Below are positions 35,595 to 44,800 of a stretch of DNA of 64,000 nt, piece by piece; the first letter of the stretch is position 1, and each line of letters starts with the position of its first letter. The DNA is from Niveispirillum sp. SYP-B3756 (lineage in GTDB: Bacteria > Pseudomonadota > Alphaproteobacteria > Azospirillales > Azospirillaceae). Under the pieces are notes generated by a model. It had not been told where the DNA came from. It saw only the letters and a list, made by a program, of their open reading frames with translations, and did no database searches. The translations under genes were made by a program, and so were the position numbers. Where the stretch lies: assembly GCF_009495745.1 (NCBI RefSeq), contig NZ_WIDQ01000001.1:735234-799233 (forward strand), read 5' to 3'.

Positions 35595-36263
35595 ATGTCG
35601 GACCACCAGGGCGGGGCGGGGCCTTGCCCCAAGGGCCGTCCCCGTGCCAAGGACTGGCAGCAGCTCCCCTTTAAATCATCCTGTCAGGTCATCATGCGTG
35701 GTTATTTCGCCCTGGGCGCAGAGGGTATCAGCAAATCCGGCAATGTCGGCACCATCATGCGCACCGCCCATGCCTTTGGTGCCAGCTTCGTGTTCACCGT
35801 CAATGGCGTGGTGGATGTGGACGCGTTGCGGCGTACCGATACGTCGGGCGGGGTGGAACATGTCCCCTATTACGGCTGGGATTCCATTGCCGAGATGATG
35901 TTACCCGCCGGCTGCCAGCTGGTGGGCTGCGAATTGACCGACGATGCGGCGGAACTGCCCAGCTTCCGCCACCCGCTGCGCGCAGCCTATGTGTTCGGCT
36001 CGGAACGGGGCGATCTCTCCCCCGCCATGCTGGCCCGCTGTGACCATGTGGTGAAGATCCCGACCAAATTCTGCGTCAATGTCGCCGTGGCCGCCGCCAT
36101 CGTCACCTATGACCGCATGATTTCCCTGGGCCGCTTTGCTGAACGGCCGGTGCGTGTGGGCGGTCCGCGTGATGCCAAACCTGATCACGTGCATGGCAAG
36201 GTGCGGGTACGCAACAAAGAAAGCCTGCGGATGCGCCCGCTGCTGGGTGACTGGCAGGAATGA
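35595..36263 (+). CDS. SpoU/TrmH family RNA methyltransferase with altered motif 3
   Basis: 222 aa. SPOUT-fold 2'-O-methyltransferase that uses S-adenosylmethionine. Motif 1 is GNVGTIMRTAHAFGASFVF, motif 2 is YVFGSERGDLSPAMLARCD, and motif 3 is KIPTKFCVNVAVAAAIVTYDRM, where the usual pattern is IPM...SLNVSVA; here Cys replaces Ser. The N-terminal extension is short and basic; the C-terminal 35 residues are basic (HGKVRVRNKESLRMRP), suiting RNA binding. It starts 4 bp after the kinase stop, so co-expression is likely. The target RNA is unknown. Confidence 0.85.
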   Translation: MSDHQGGAGPCPKGRPRAKDWQQLPFKSSCQVIMRGYFALGAEGISKSGNVGTIMRTAHAFGASFVFTVNGVVDVDALRRTDTSGGVEHVPYYGWDSIAEMMLPAGCQLVGCELTDDAAELPSFRHPLRAAYVFGSERGDLSPAMLARCDHVVKIPTKFCVNVAVAAAIVTYDRMISLGRFAERPVRVGGPRDAKPDHVHGKVRVRNKESLRMRPLLGDWQE

Positions 36264-36419
36264 TCCCATCGGTCAAAATTCTTGACTGATGGAACGGTGG
36301 CGACTGACGCAGCGCGGCGGGAATCGCCTCCCCCGGCGTGAAAGACAGGGGGGATGGCAAATCCCCTGCCCGTCCCCATCTTTAATTGAGGGATGGTGCA
36401 GACGGGAAAGGACCAGAAA

Positions 36420-36806
36420 ATGCGGATGCTTGCCTTCGCGCCGTCATGGCATCGGTTCGTTGTCCTGCCCCTGACCGGGCTGCTGCTGGGCATTGCCCTG
36501 CCGGCCCTGGCCGCCAATGAGCCGCCACCACCACCACCCGGCACCCCTGCCGAGCAGGAGGACGCGGTGATTGTGACAGCCCCCCGCAATGGGGAGCCGG
36601 GATTCCAGGAATCCGACGATTACCACCGTCAGGAATATGCAAGGCTGCGCGCCAAATTCGGTACACCACCCAAGGCAGAACCGCGTGGCGATGGCGTCTT
36701 GTCGCGCGCCGACATGGCCTCCAGCCCCAACAACCGGGAAACGGCCAATCTGCGCCAAACCATCAACGACGCCCCCCGCCTGCGCGACACATACGCCGAC
36801 AACTGA
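36420..36806 (+). CDS. exported hypothetical protein
   Basis: 128 aa from ATG 36420 (GGAAAGGA 4-12 nt upstream). A signal peptide (HRFVVLPLTGLLLGIALPALAA) is followed by a Pro run and a charged, partly disordered region (SDDYHRQEYARLRAKFG, NNRETANLRQTINDAPRLRD). No family recognised. The stop is directly followed by a multi-hairpin repeat. Confidence 0.6.
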   Translation: MRMLAFAPSWHRFVVLPLTGLLLGIALPALAANEPPPPPPGTPAEQEDAVIVTAPRNGEPGFQESDDYHRQEYARLRAKFGTPPKAEPRGDGVLSRADMASSPNNRETANLRQTINDAPRLRDTYADN

Positions 36807-36870
36807 TACCAAGGGGCTTGGATCATGCCCCTTGGAGGCCAGCGACCGCTGGCCCGTGGGTGCTGCGGCA
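36807..36870 (+). repeat. multi-hairpin repeat family, copy D (two stems, partial)
   Basis: Stem 1 CCAAGGGGC/GCCCCTTGG (36809-36817 with 36827-36835) and stem 2 GGCCAGCGACCGCTGGCC (36837-36854) correspond in order to the first two stems of the copy at 54138. Stems 3 and 4 are not recognisable here. Confidence 0.55.
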
Positions 36871-36885
36871 TGATGCAAGCGGTTG

Positions 36886-37866
36886 TTACGGCGTGACGCT
36901 GTTGCCCAGCACCGCGTCGAAGAAATCCAATGTCGCCTGCAGAGCCTTCAGATGGGTGTCGCGGGTGGCTTCCGGGGTGGCAGACATCCAGCCATGGTTC
37001 GCACCGGGATATTCCACCAACCGGGCCGACACCCCGGCGGCGCGCAGTTTTTCCAGCATTACCCGGGCCTGGATCACCGGCACCGCCGCGTCGGCCTGCC
37101 CATGCAGCAAAAGCATCGGCGGGTCTTGCGCATCGACATAATTGATCGGGCCGACGGCCTTGATCTCCTCAACGCAATCAGCCGCATCCTTGCAGCCCAG
37201 GAAATCATGGATCGGTTTGAAATCTTCCGGCGGGCGGGGCCGGTCGGTGACGGTGAAATCATAGATGCCGTACCAGGGCACGGAAGCCTGCACGCAATCA
37301 CCCTTTTCCAGTGGTACCGACCGGTCACAATCCACCGCCGCCATGGCTGCCAGATGCCCGCCCGCCGAATCGCCGAACACGCCGACGCGGGCGGGGTCGA
37401 TGCCATAATCCGCCGCATGGGCGCGCAGCCAGCGGATGGCGCTGTCGACATCCTGCGCCTGGGCCGGATAGATCGCCTCCGCCTTCAACCGGTAATTCAC
37501 CGCCGCCACGGCATAGCCGCGCGCCGCCATATCGGCCAGCACGGCGGGAAAATCGGCAAAGGCCGCCAGCTGGCGCGACGTGCCCATGGCCCAGCCGCCG
37601 CCATGGATATAGACCAGCAGCGGCCGCTTGCTGGCCCCCGTCTTCATATAGATGTCCAGCGTCAGCGGGCGATAGCCGGGCAGCACGGCATAGGTGAGGT
37701 CCGGGATGGCCACCACCCCGCCGGGATAGGAGACGCGCACCTTGGGCAGAGTGTCGGCCATGCCCCAGCCAGCGCCCACCGCCGCCGTCACGGGCGGACC
37801 GGCCAAGGCAGCATTGGGCAGGGCCAGACCAAGCGCGAGAGCCAGGGGCAGAAGATATTTCCGCAT
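36886..37866 (-). CDS. secreted alpha/beta hydrolase (BD-FAE/carboxylesterase-like)
   Basis: 326 aa. ATG 37866 begins MRKYLLPLALALGLALP, a signal peptide ending near ALA. Motifs: YIHGGGWAMG (oxyanion hole), VFGDSAGGHLAAMAA (nucleophile), Asp in LLLHGQADAAVPV and His in PGANHGWMSAT. Two Cys pairs (DCDRSVPLEKGDC, GCKDAADC) could form disulfides in the periplasm. It is similar in type but not in sequence detail to the esterase at 16842. Substrate unknown. Confidence 0.85.
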   Translation of the reverse strand: MRKYLLPLALALGLALPNAALAGPPVTAAVGAGWGMADTLPKVRVSYPGGVVAIPDLTYAVLPGYRPLTLDIYMKTGASKRPLLVYIHGGGWAMGTSRQLAAFADFPAVLADMAARGYAVAAVNYRLKAEAIYPAQAQDVDSAIRWLRAHAADYGIDPARVGVFGDSAGGHLAAMAAVDCDRSVPLEKGDCVQASVPWYGIYDFTVTDRPRPPEDFKPIHDFLGCKDAADCVEEIKAVGPINYVDAQDPPMLLLHGQADAAVPVIQARVMLEKLRAAGVSARLVEYPGANHGWMSATPEATRDTHLKALQATLDFFDAVLGNSVTP

Positions 37867-38114
37867 GGGGCAGACCTTTGACGGAGGGTTGAGGGAACGG
37901 AAAGGAGGCCGGTCAGGCGAGCGGCCTTTGCACCGGTTTGCCACATCATTCCCCAACCAACCCGCTGCGCCCTGCCGGTGCCGCCGCCATGCCCGTCAGG
38001 TGGACGATATGCCCCTGCGACCTGACCCGATGGCCGGTTGGTTTTGGCCCCCCTTTGGTTTACCCTCTGGCGGGTTTTCTTCGGGATGCCATCCCTCTAC
38101 TACCGGGGCATTGT

Positions 38115-38975
38115 ATGTTCGCCATTATCGGTCTGGTCGGCGTGTTCTTCTGCGTCTTTGGTGGCTATGTCATCTTCGGCGGCAAGATGGGCATCATCAT
38201 TGAGGCCATGCCGAAGGAAGTGATGATCATCGGCGGCTCCGGCGTCTCCTCCTTCCTGATCACCAACAATGCCCATACGGTCAAGGCCTCGGGCAAGGAT
38301 ATCAAGAAGATCTTCGGCGGATCGCGTTTTCATAAGAAAGAATATATCGAGCTTCTCTCCCTGCTCTATCAAATCCTGAAGACGATGAAGAGCAAGGGTG
38401 TGCTGGCCATTGAACAGCATATCGAAAAGCCGATGGAGAGTAATATCTTCAACGCCTATCCGGCGGTGATGAAGAGTGAGACGACGGTTAAATTCATTGC
38501 CGATTACCTGCGCATGTTTTCCATTGGGGTGGATAACCCCATCGAAATGGAAACCTTGATGGAGCAGGAGATCGACAAGATGAAGCATGAGGATCAGCAT
38601 TCCTCCCACGCCATCCAGGGTCTGGCCGACGCGCTGCCGGCGCTGGGTATCGTGGCGGCCGTGCTGGGTATCATCAAGACCATGGGCTCGATCACCGAGC
38701 CACCGGAAGTGCTGGGCAAACTGATCGGCGGCGCCTTGGTCGGCACCTTCATGGGCATCTTCCTGGCCTATTGTCTGGCCGCCCCCATCGCTGGCCGGCT
38801 GAAGGGCATCGCGGATGAGGAAAGCCAGTTCTATGGCGTCATCAAAACCGCCATCGTCGCCCATCTGGGCGGTTACGCCCCGCAGGTTTCCATTGAGGCG
38901 GCGCGTAAGAAAGTACCCACCGAATATATGCCGGACTTCAACGAGCTTGAGGAAATCCTTTCCCAGATCACCTGA
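38115..38975 (+). CDS. motA: flagellar motor stator protein MotA, solitary
   Basis: 286 aa, membrane ion-channel subunit of the flagellar stator. N-terminal spans (MFAIIGLVGVFFCVFGGYVI and the next), a cytosolic loop with the conserved charged stretch, then LADALPALGIVAAVLGIIKTM and GTFMGIFLAYCLAAPIAGRLKGI with the two conserved prolines of the proton path. Normal length. motB, usually next door, is absent here: the following gene is an acyl-CoA ligase. Its partner must lie elsewhere. Confidence 0.93.
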   Translation: MFAIIGLVGVFFCVFGGYVIFGGKMGIIIEAMPKEVMIIGGSGVSSFLITNNAHTVKASGKDIKKIFGGSRFHKKEYIELLSLLYQILKTMKSKGVLAIEQHIEKPMESNIFNAYPAVMKSETTVKFIADYLRMFSIGVDNPIEMETLMEQEIDKMKHEDQHSSHAIQGLADALPALGIVAAVLGIIKTMGSITEPPEVLGKLIGGALVGTFMGIFLAYCLAAPIAGRLKGIADEESQFYGVIKTAIVAHLGGYAPQVSIEAARKKVPTEYMPDFNELEEILSQIT

Positions 38976-39108
38976 TACCAAATGGCGACCGCCGCCTTAC
39001 AAGCGGGGAAATGGAACAAGCGTTTAAATTTACCCTGGAAAAAGCATCTCCACGGCCCCACTCTATCCCTCAGCAAAGCCAAAAATAACGGCACTGGGAG
39101 GATAGCGT

Positions 39109-40743
39109 ATGTTGCAGGGTTTGATGATGGACCGGCCGCTGCTGACGACCGGTCTGCTGCGCCATGCGGCGCAGAATTATGGCGACCAGATCATTACTGC
39201 CCGTTTCGCCACAGAGGTACCGCACAGCTATTGCTGGCGTGATGCCTGGGTCCGCACGCAGAAACTGGCCCATGCGCTGAAATCCCTGGGCGTAGCAGCC
39301 GGGGATCGGGTGGGCACCCTGGCCTGGAACGATCACCGGCATCTGGAGCTTTATTACGCCCTGCCCGGCATCGCCGCCATCTGCCACACCATCAACCCGC
39401 GCCTGTTCCCCGACCAGATCGTCTATATCATCAACCATGCGGAGGATCGCTGGCTGTTCATCGATCCGATGTTCCTGCCGCTGCTGGAACAGCTCTGGCC
39501 CCGGCTGACGGGGGTGGAGGGGGTAGTGGTGCTGGCCCCGGCCGCCGCCATGCCGGCCAGCAGCCCGATCCCCCGCCTGCTCTGTTATGAAACGTTGCTG
39601 GAAACCCAGCCGGAAAGCTATGACTGGCCGGAATTCGATGAGAATACGGCCTGCGGCCTCTGCTACACATCCGGCACCACCGGCAACCCCAAAGGCGTGC
39701 TGTACAGCCATCGCTCATCGGTGCTGCACGCCTTCGGCGTCATTGCCGGCTTAGGGGTGCGGGCGCGCGACAATGTGCTGGTGGTGGTGCCTTTGTTCCA
39801 CGCCAATGCCTGGGGCTATCCCTATGCCGCCGCCATCATCGGGGCCAAGCTGGTGCTGCCCGGGCCCCGGCTGGATGGCAAAAGCATCTATGAATTGATG
39901 GAGACGGAGAAGGTCACCGTCTCCTCCGGCGTGCCCACCGTCTGGTTGGGGCTGCTGGCGCATCTGCGCAGCAGCGGCGCCCGCTTCAGCAGCCTGAAGG
40001 CGGTGACGGTGGGCGGATCGGCTATGCCGCGCACCATGCTGGAAGAGTTTGAAAGCCACGGCATCGATTGTTTCCAGGGTTGGGGCATGACGGAACTGTC
40101 GCCTGTCGGCAGTATCGGCACCCTGTCCCCGGCAGAGACAACCCTGCCGCTGGAACAGCAGCATGATGCCAAGATGCGGGCAGGCCGCCCGATCTATGGC
40201 GTGGAAATGCGCATCATCGGGCCGGATGGTGCCGACCAGCCGCACGACGGCACCGCCTATGGCGAACTGGTGGTGCGCGGCCCCTGGATCACCAAGGCCT
40301 ATTACAAGGACGAGAAGGCCAATAACGGCGCCTTTACCCCTGATGGCTGGTTCCGCACCGGCGACGTCGCGGTGATCGGCCCGGACGGGGCGATGAGCAT
40401 CGTCGACCGGGCCAAGGATGTCATCAAATCTGGCGGCGAATGGATCAGTTCCATCGATCTGGAAAATGCCGCCATGGGCCATCCGGCAGTGCTGGAAGCC
40501 GCCGTGGTCGGGGTGCCGCACCCGAAATGGGTGGAACGCCCCCTGCTGGTAGTGGTGCGCAAGCCGGGGCAGAGCGTGGAACGCGCCGAGCTGATGCGTT
40601 TCCTGGACGGAGAAGTTGCCAAATGGTGGCTGCCCGACGACATTGTTTTTGTCGAGTCGCTGCCGCATACCGCAACCGGCAAGCTGTTGAAAACCGATCT
40701 GCGCCAGCGCTTCCGCGACCATCCCCTGCCCGCTGCCGGTTGA
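39109..40743 (+). CDS. fatty acyl-CoA synthetase (AMP-binding ligase)
   Basis: 544 aa. Activates a carboxylic acid as acyl-adenylate then acyl-CoA. P-loop [20 protein letters not shown]5 [12 protein letters not shown]7/A8 [35 protein letters not shown] and the catalytic Lys in [12 protein letters not shown] are present. ATG 39109 has GGGAGGA 7 nt upstream. The family includes medium/long-chain ligases; chain length is not readable. It stands as a single transcription unit. Confidence 0.92.
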   Translation: MLQGLMMDRPLLTTGLLRHAAQNYGDQIITARFATEVPHSYCWRDAWVRTQKLAHALKSLGVAAGDRVGTLAWNDHRHLELYYALPGIAAICHTINPRLFPDQIVYIINHAEDRWLFIDPMFLPLLEQLWPRLTGVEGVVVLAPAAAMPASSPIPRLLCYETLLETQPESYDWPEFDENTACGLCYTSGTTGNPKGVLYSHRSSVLHAFGVIAGLGVRARDNVLVVVPLFHANAWGYPYAAAIIGAKLVLPGPRLDGKSIYELMETEKVTVSSGVPTVWLGLLAHLRSSGARFSSLKAVTVGGSAMPRTMLEEFESHGIDCFQGWGMTELSPVGSIGTLSPAETTLPLEQQHDAKMRAGRPIYGVEMRIIGPDGADQPHDGTAYGELVVRGPWITKAYYKDEKANNGAFTPDGWFRTGDVAVIGPDGAMSIVDRAKDVIKSGGEWISSIDLENAAMGHPAVLEAAVVGVPHPKWVERPLLVVVRKPGQSVERAELMRFLDGEVAKWWLPDDIVFVESLPHTATGKLLKTDLRQRFRDHPLPAAG

Positions 40744-40862
40744 TCCTGCCGCCGACACCAACGGGAAAAGGTTTCCCTGACCTGTGAAGCAGTTCACAGG
40801 TCAGGGCGAGGCGGACGCGCTATGCGTGTAGCCTGATATGGTCATTCCCTATTCGGTGTCAG

Positions 40863-41381
40863 ATGCTGGACGCGCTTGACGAAGATCTCGCGGCCTTGCT
40901 GGCCGCCCGGTTTGAACGCTTGTCTGTGCAGATTGCCCTGCCCAGCGACCGGCCTGCGCTGCGCCGCATCATCCATGCCGACGCGGAGGAGATGCTGAGC
41001 AGCACCCCCCCGGCCGCGCGCGGCATGATGATCACGGTCCAGGTCGAAGGAAGGCTGAACCTTTACCGGCGCGGCCATCCAGAGGCTGCGACCCTGCTGC
41101 TGTTCAACAAGGGCGAGCCGGTGGGTCTGGTGGTGCTGGACCGCCATGCCAGGGGGCGGATGACCCTGCTGGAACTGGTGATCCTGCCGGCGCGACGCGG
41201 CCAGGGGCTGGGGGCGGAGGCATTGCGCGCCATCTGCGCCCTGGCCGATATGGCGGGCGACAGCATCAGCACCGCCATCTTCTATGATAACCCCGCCACC
41301 GGCATGTTGCAGCGCGCCGGATTCATGGCGGATCGGGAGGATGGTCTGGATCTGGTCATGGTGCGGCGCCCTCAGCGTTGA
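40863..41381 (+). CDS. GNAT family N-acetyltransferase
   Basis: 172 aa. The acetyl-CoA-binding motif A is clear: LLELVILPARRGQGLGAEALRAICALA, followed by ATGMLQRAGFMADRE. Substrate unknown. It starts 119 bp after the ligase gene on the same strand. Confidence 0.82.
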   Translation: MLDALDEDLAALLAARFERLSVQIALPSDRPALRRIIHADAEEMLSSTPPAARGMMITVQVEGRLNLYRRGHPEAATLLLFNKGEPVGLVVLDRHARGRMTLLELVILPARRGQGLGAEALRAICALADMAGDSISTAIFYDNPATGMLQRAGFMADREDGLDLVMVRRPQR

Positions 41382-41791
41382 GCGGCCGAAAACCGACTGA
41401 TAAAGTCGCCCAGCCAGTGCGGGACCGGCTTTCATTTCCCGCACAGCAGCCTTCGGGATGGCTGCCCTACCTGAATTGCGGATTGACGTTGCGCCGCCAA
41501 AAGGCCAATTAGCGCGTCATGCAGAAAAAGACGTAAACCGCCCCCGTTCCCAGGCTGGAGCCGGGGGGTGCCATGGCCGCCCCACCCCGCAATTGCCGGG
41601 TGGGAACAGATCGGCCGTTCGGCCCATATCTCCCCTGGCCACCGGTCGCGCGGGCATCGGCGCTAATTTCGGCATGACGCGCAATTTGTGCCACGGCCCG
41701 GCCGTGGCATCGCCGTCCCGTCTTCCCTGTCCACCCCATGGGGGCATGGCAGCCGAAGACCCGGACGGACCAACTTGAAGGAGACGAGACC
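41382..41791. other. 410-bp gap before the DJ-1-like gene
   Basis: No gene is supported. It contains several inverted repeats, the best being GCCACGGC-CCG-GCCGTGGC at about 41690-41708 and GGCTGC/GCAGCC near 41445-41467. A leader with structure before the DJ-1-like gene is possible. Confidence 0.35.
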
Positions 41792-42361
41792 TTGACCGAT
41801 CAACTGCTTGCCGGAAAGAACATTGCCATCCTCGTGGCCAACGGCTTCGAAGAGCTGGAAATGACCGAGCCGCAGCGCGCCCTGCTGAAGGCTGGCGCCA
41901 AGCCGAAGATCATCTCCCCCGAGCAGGGCCTGGTGAATGGCTGGCACGGCGCCGCCTGGGGCCATTATTTCCCCACCGACCGCCATGTCGGCGATGTTCT
42001 GGCCGCGGATTTCGACCTGCTGGTCCTGCCGGGCGGTGACCGTTCGGTGGCCAAGCTGGCCAGCAACCCGCACACCCGCCGCATCATCGGCAGCTTCATG
42101 GATGCCGGCAAGGGCGTCGCCGCCTTTGGCCGTGGCGTGGAACTGCTGGCCGTGGCCGACCGGGTGAAGACCCGCGCCGTCACCGGTCCGGAAAGCGTCA
42201 AGGCGGCACTGGAAGCCGCTGGCGCCACCTGGTCGGAAGACGCCATCGTCGTTGACCGTTTCCTGGTCACCGCGCAGTCCAACGAAGAAATGGCCGAGAT
42301 CATCGAGACGATGATCCGCACCTTCGTTGCTGCTGGTGAACAGCGCAAGCAGGCTGCCTGA
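41792..42361 (+). CDS. DJ-1/PfpI-fold protein lacking the nucleophile cysteine
   Basis: 189 aa from TTG 41792, chosen because AAGGAGAC lies 7 nt upstream. The DJ-1 fold is shown by NIAILVANGFEELEMTEPQRALLKAGA and DLLVLPGGDRSVAKL. At the nucleophile elbow, where active members read A-(I/V)-C-H-G, it has GVAAFGRGVELLA, so the Cys is replaced by Phe-Gly. It therefore cannot act as a classical PfpI protease or glyoxalase; it resembles the non-catalytic DJ-1 modules such as those fused to large catalases. Ends before a strong terminator. Confidence 0.85.
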   Translation: MTDQLLAGKNIAILVANGFEELEMTEPQRALLKAGAKPKIISPEQGLVNGWHGAAWGHYFPTDRHVGDVLAADFDLLVLPGGDRSVAKLASNPHTRRIIGSFMDAGKGVAAFGRGVELLAVADRVKTRAVTGPESVKAALEAAGATWSEDAIVVDRFLVTAQSNEEMAEIIETMIRTFVAAGEQRKQAA

Positions 42362-42375
42362 TCGGTCTGGTCACC

Positions 42376-42443
42376 CATCGCCCGTCCTGGACGGGCGATG
42401 GCTGCTTCAAAGGCGTCTGGCTCCGGCCCGGACGCCTTTTTTT
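42376..42443 (+). terminator. tandem hairpins ending the DJ-1-like gene
   Basis: A perfect 11-bp hairpin CATCGCCCGTC/GACGGGCGATG (42376-42400) is followed by AAAGGCGTC/GACGCCTTT with seven T (42409-42443). Confidence 0.88.
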
Positions 42444-42514
42444 ATGCGCGGTCGTGGCGCGACATGCCATGTAATGGCGTTATGATGCTGTTTATCCAGC
42501 ACCGGAAACACCGC

Positions 42515-43402
42515 ATGAGCCACGCCCCCACCCCCCGCCGCATCGCCCCCGCCATTGCCCTGCTGAACCGGCTGCGCGGTCGGCAGGGCCAGGATCGGCC
42601 GGGGCGGGAACCGATTCCCGATGAGCGACATCAGGCCCTGCCGGACACCCATCTGCCCCTGCATATCGCCTCCTGGAACATTCATTCCAGTGTGGGCATC
42701 GATGCCCGCTTCGCGCCCGACCGCATCGCCCAGGTGATCCGGGGGCTGGGGGTGGATGCCATCGGCCTGCAAGAGGTGGGCTGGCACCATCGCGGGGAAA
42801 TGGGGCTGGATCAGTTCGCCTATCTGGCCGAACAGACGGGGATGCGGGCGCTGGCCGGCCCCACCAAGCACCATCGCAGCGCCCATTATGGTAATGCGCT
42901 GCTGACCCGCCTGCCGGTCAAGGGGGTGGACCCGATCGACCTGTCGGAGCGGATGCGGGAACCGCGCGGCGCCCTGGCCACCCGGCTGGAACTGGCGCCG
43001 GGGGTGGAAGTGCGGGTGATGGTGGCGCATTTCGGGCTGGACCCGTGGGAGCGCAATGCCCAGGTGGCCCGCATCCTGGCCTATCTGGAGGGGGTGCCGC
43101 CGCTGCCCACCATATTCATGGGCGATCTGAATGAATGGCTGCCGTCCGCCCGCTGTCTGCGCCGGCTTTCCGCCCGCCTGCCGGATTGCGCCGCCCCGCG
43201 CAGCTTTCACGCCAAGTTGCCGACGCTGCGATTGGATCGTATCTTTGTGTCGGCCGATCTGCGTCTGGCGGGGTACGGTGCCATCCGCACCCGCCAGACG
43301 CGGCTGGCATCCGACCATCTGCCGGTGCGCGCCCTGATCGGCGTGCCGGCGGCACAGGCAACAGCAAAGGGACATCATGGCCTGGAATCCAGCACAATAT
43401 GA
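42515..43402 (+). CDS. endonuclease/exonuclease/phosphatase family hydrolase
   Basis: 295 aa. EEP-fold signatures: IASWNIHSSVG (Asn), GLQEVGW (metal Glu), a His/Asn part HYGNALLTRLPVKG, VMVAHFGLDP, FMGDLNEWLP and the C-terminal SDHLPVRALI with the catalytic Asp-His. ATG 42515 is chosen (GGAAAC upstream); ATG 42482 is possible. It overlaps the next gene by 26 bp. The substrate could be a phospholipid head group, nucleic acid or sphingolipid; not decidable. Confidence 0.85.
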   Translation: MSHAPTPRRIAPAIALLNRLRGRQGQDRPGREPIPDERHQALPDTHLPLHIASWNIHSSVGIDARFAPDRIAQVIRGLGVDAIGLQEVGWHHRGEMGLDQFAYLAEQTGMRALAGPTKHHRSAHYGNALLTRLPVKGVDPIDLSERMREPRGALATRLELAPGVEVRVMVAHFGLDPWERNAQVARILAYLEGVPPLPTIFMGDLNEWLPSARCLRRLSARLPDCAAPRSFHAKLPTLRLDRIFVSADLRLAGYGAIRTRQTRLASDHLPVRALIGVPAAQATAKGHHGLESSTI

Positions 43403-44141
43403 GCTTTTCCGCGCCGCCCGGGAGCGGCCGGGCCTGGACCTGCTGGCCGCCATCCCGCCGCTGGAACCTGACCAGATTGTCGATCTGGGCTGCGGCACCG
43501 GCTATCTGACCCGGCTGCTGGGGCAGAATTATCCCCGCGCCCGCGTTACCGGCGTGGATAATGACCGGGTCATGCTGGCCAAGGCGGCGGCCGAGCCGTC
43601 CGGCATCACCTGGGAACTAGGCGATGCCGCGCAATGGCGGCCGGGCCGGCCGGTCGACCTGATCTTTTCCAACGCGGCCCTGCACTGGCTGCCCGATCAT
43701 CACGCCCTGTTCCCGCAACTGGCCCGCGCCCTGGCGGCCGATGGCGTGCTGGCAATACAGATGCCGCGCAATTTCAACGCCCCTTCGCACCGGATTTTGC
43801 AGGAACTGGCCAGTGACGGCCCCTGGGCCGAGGCGCTGAAAGGGGCGCTGCACCATGAAACCGTGCAGGCGGCCGATGCCTATTACCGGCTGCTGCGCCC
43901 GCATTGCCGACAGATTGATATCTGGGAAACAGAATATCTGCATGTCCTGCCCGGCACCGATCCGGTGCTGGAATGGGTGAAGGGTACCACCCTGCTGCCG
44001 GTCATGGCCCGGCTGGATGAGGATATGGCCGCCACCTTCCGCGATCTCTATGCCGAAAGGCTAAGGGCGGCCTATCCGACAGAGAGGGACGGCAACAGCT
44101 TGTTCCCGTTCCGGCGACTTTTTATCGTGGCAGGTAAGTGA
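43377..44141 (+). CDS. tam: trans-aconitate 2-methyltransferase-like SAM methyltransferase
   Basis: 254 aa. Class I methyltransferase: IVDLGCGTGYLTRLLGQNYP (motif I), GVDNDRVMLAKA, DLIFSNAALHWLPDHHALFPQLARALAADGVLAIQMP and the Tam-typical WNPAQYELF start, HRILQELA and WETEYLHVLPGTDPVLEWVKGTTLLP. Tam methylates trans-aconitate, an inhibitor of aconitase. Translationally coupled to the EEP gene by overlap. A perfect 10-bp hairpin follows the stop. Confidence 0.88.
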   Translation: MAWNPAQYELFRAARERPGLDLLAAIPPLEPDQIVDLGCGTGYLTRLLGQNYPRARVTGVDNDRVMLAKAAAEPSGITWELGDAAQWRPGRPVDLIFSNAALHWLPDHHALFPQLARALAADGVLAIQMPRNFNAPSHRILQELASDGPWAEALKGALHHETVQAADAYYRLLRPHCRQIDIWETEYLHVLPGTDPVLEWVKGTTLLPVMARLDEDMAATFRDLYAERLRAAYPTERDGNSLFPFRRLFIVAGK

Positions 44142-44150
44142 GTTTAAGTT

Positions 44151-44173
44151 GCCGTGATCAAAATGATCACGGC
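44151..44173 (+). terminator. hairpin after tam
   Basis: GCCGTGATCA-AAA-TGATCACGGC, a perfect 10-bp stem 9 bp after the tam stop. No T-run follows. Confidence 0.5.
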
Positions 44174-44175
44174 CC

Positions 44176-44255
44176 TCAATCGCCGGTGCCAACATGCCAA
44201 CGGCTTGGCTTAACGCGGCACATGCCGCGCGGCGACGGTCGCCGCTGCTGAACAA
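44176..44255 (-). repeat. multi-hairpin repeat family, copy C (minus orientation)
   Basis: Read on the minus strand it has GCGGCGACCGTCGCCGC (stem 2), GCGGCATGTGCCGC (stem 3), the linker TTAAGCCAAG and then a CCGG...GAGGG end, the same order as copy 54138. Stem 1 is not evident. It lies between tam and the 120-aa gene. Confidence 0.65.
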
Positions 44256-44275
44256 TAACGGGAAGGGGATGGCGG

Positions 44276-44638
44276 ATGGCTCTCAACGTGTTCGAAGTGG
44301 CGCTTTACGCCATGATCCTCTCCGGCGGGCAGTCCCCGCTGACCTGCGAACGGCACGCGGCCGCTACCCCGGTGGTGAAATGCAGCAATGGTGCCGTGGC
44401 GACGGAGGATGAGGAAGGGCGCATCCGCTATATGGACGGCACCACCGTCTATAAGGGCCAGAACGGTGCCCTGTCCTTTTCCAACGGCATCAGTTCGCAC
44501 TGGGGCAGTGCCGGCTGGGTGCAGTTCACCAACAATGTTTCCGTCCGCCGCACCGGCAACAATAATTTCAAAAGCAATGGCGGCCTGACCTGCCGCCCGC
44601 TGTCCGATGATCGTGCAACCTGCGACAAGGCAGGGTGA
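44276..44638 (+). CDS. hypothetical protein
   Basis: 120 aa. ATG 44276 has GGAAGGGG 7 nt upstream. The protein has two spaced Cys near residues 24 and 36, then an Asn/Gly/Ser-rich beta-like part (YMDGTTVYKGQNGALSFSNG) and a final Cys pair. No signal peptide, only a moderately hydrophobic start (FEVALYAMILSGG). No family recognised. Good ribosome site and codon bias support a real gene. Confidence 0.6.
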   Translation: MALNVFEVALYAMILSGGQSPLTCERHAAATPVVKCSNGAVATEDEEGRIRYMDGTTVYKGQNGALSFSNGISSHWGSAGWVQFTNNVSVRRTGNNNFKSNGGLTCRPLSDDRATCDKAG

Positions 44639-44800
44639 CGGGGCACACAACGCCCCGCGCGAAACTTTACAAATCGTCAAGTGCCCCTGTGATATCCGAC
44701 CGATAGCGGGAGATTGCTGCCATCCGCTGGCGGCATTTGACTTACCCTTGAGTTCCGGGCGATGTGGGCCAACTTTGGCTGCGCCCGGCGTTTCGCACCC

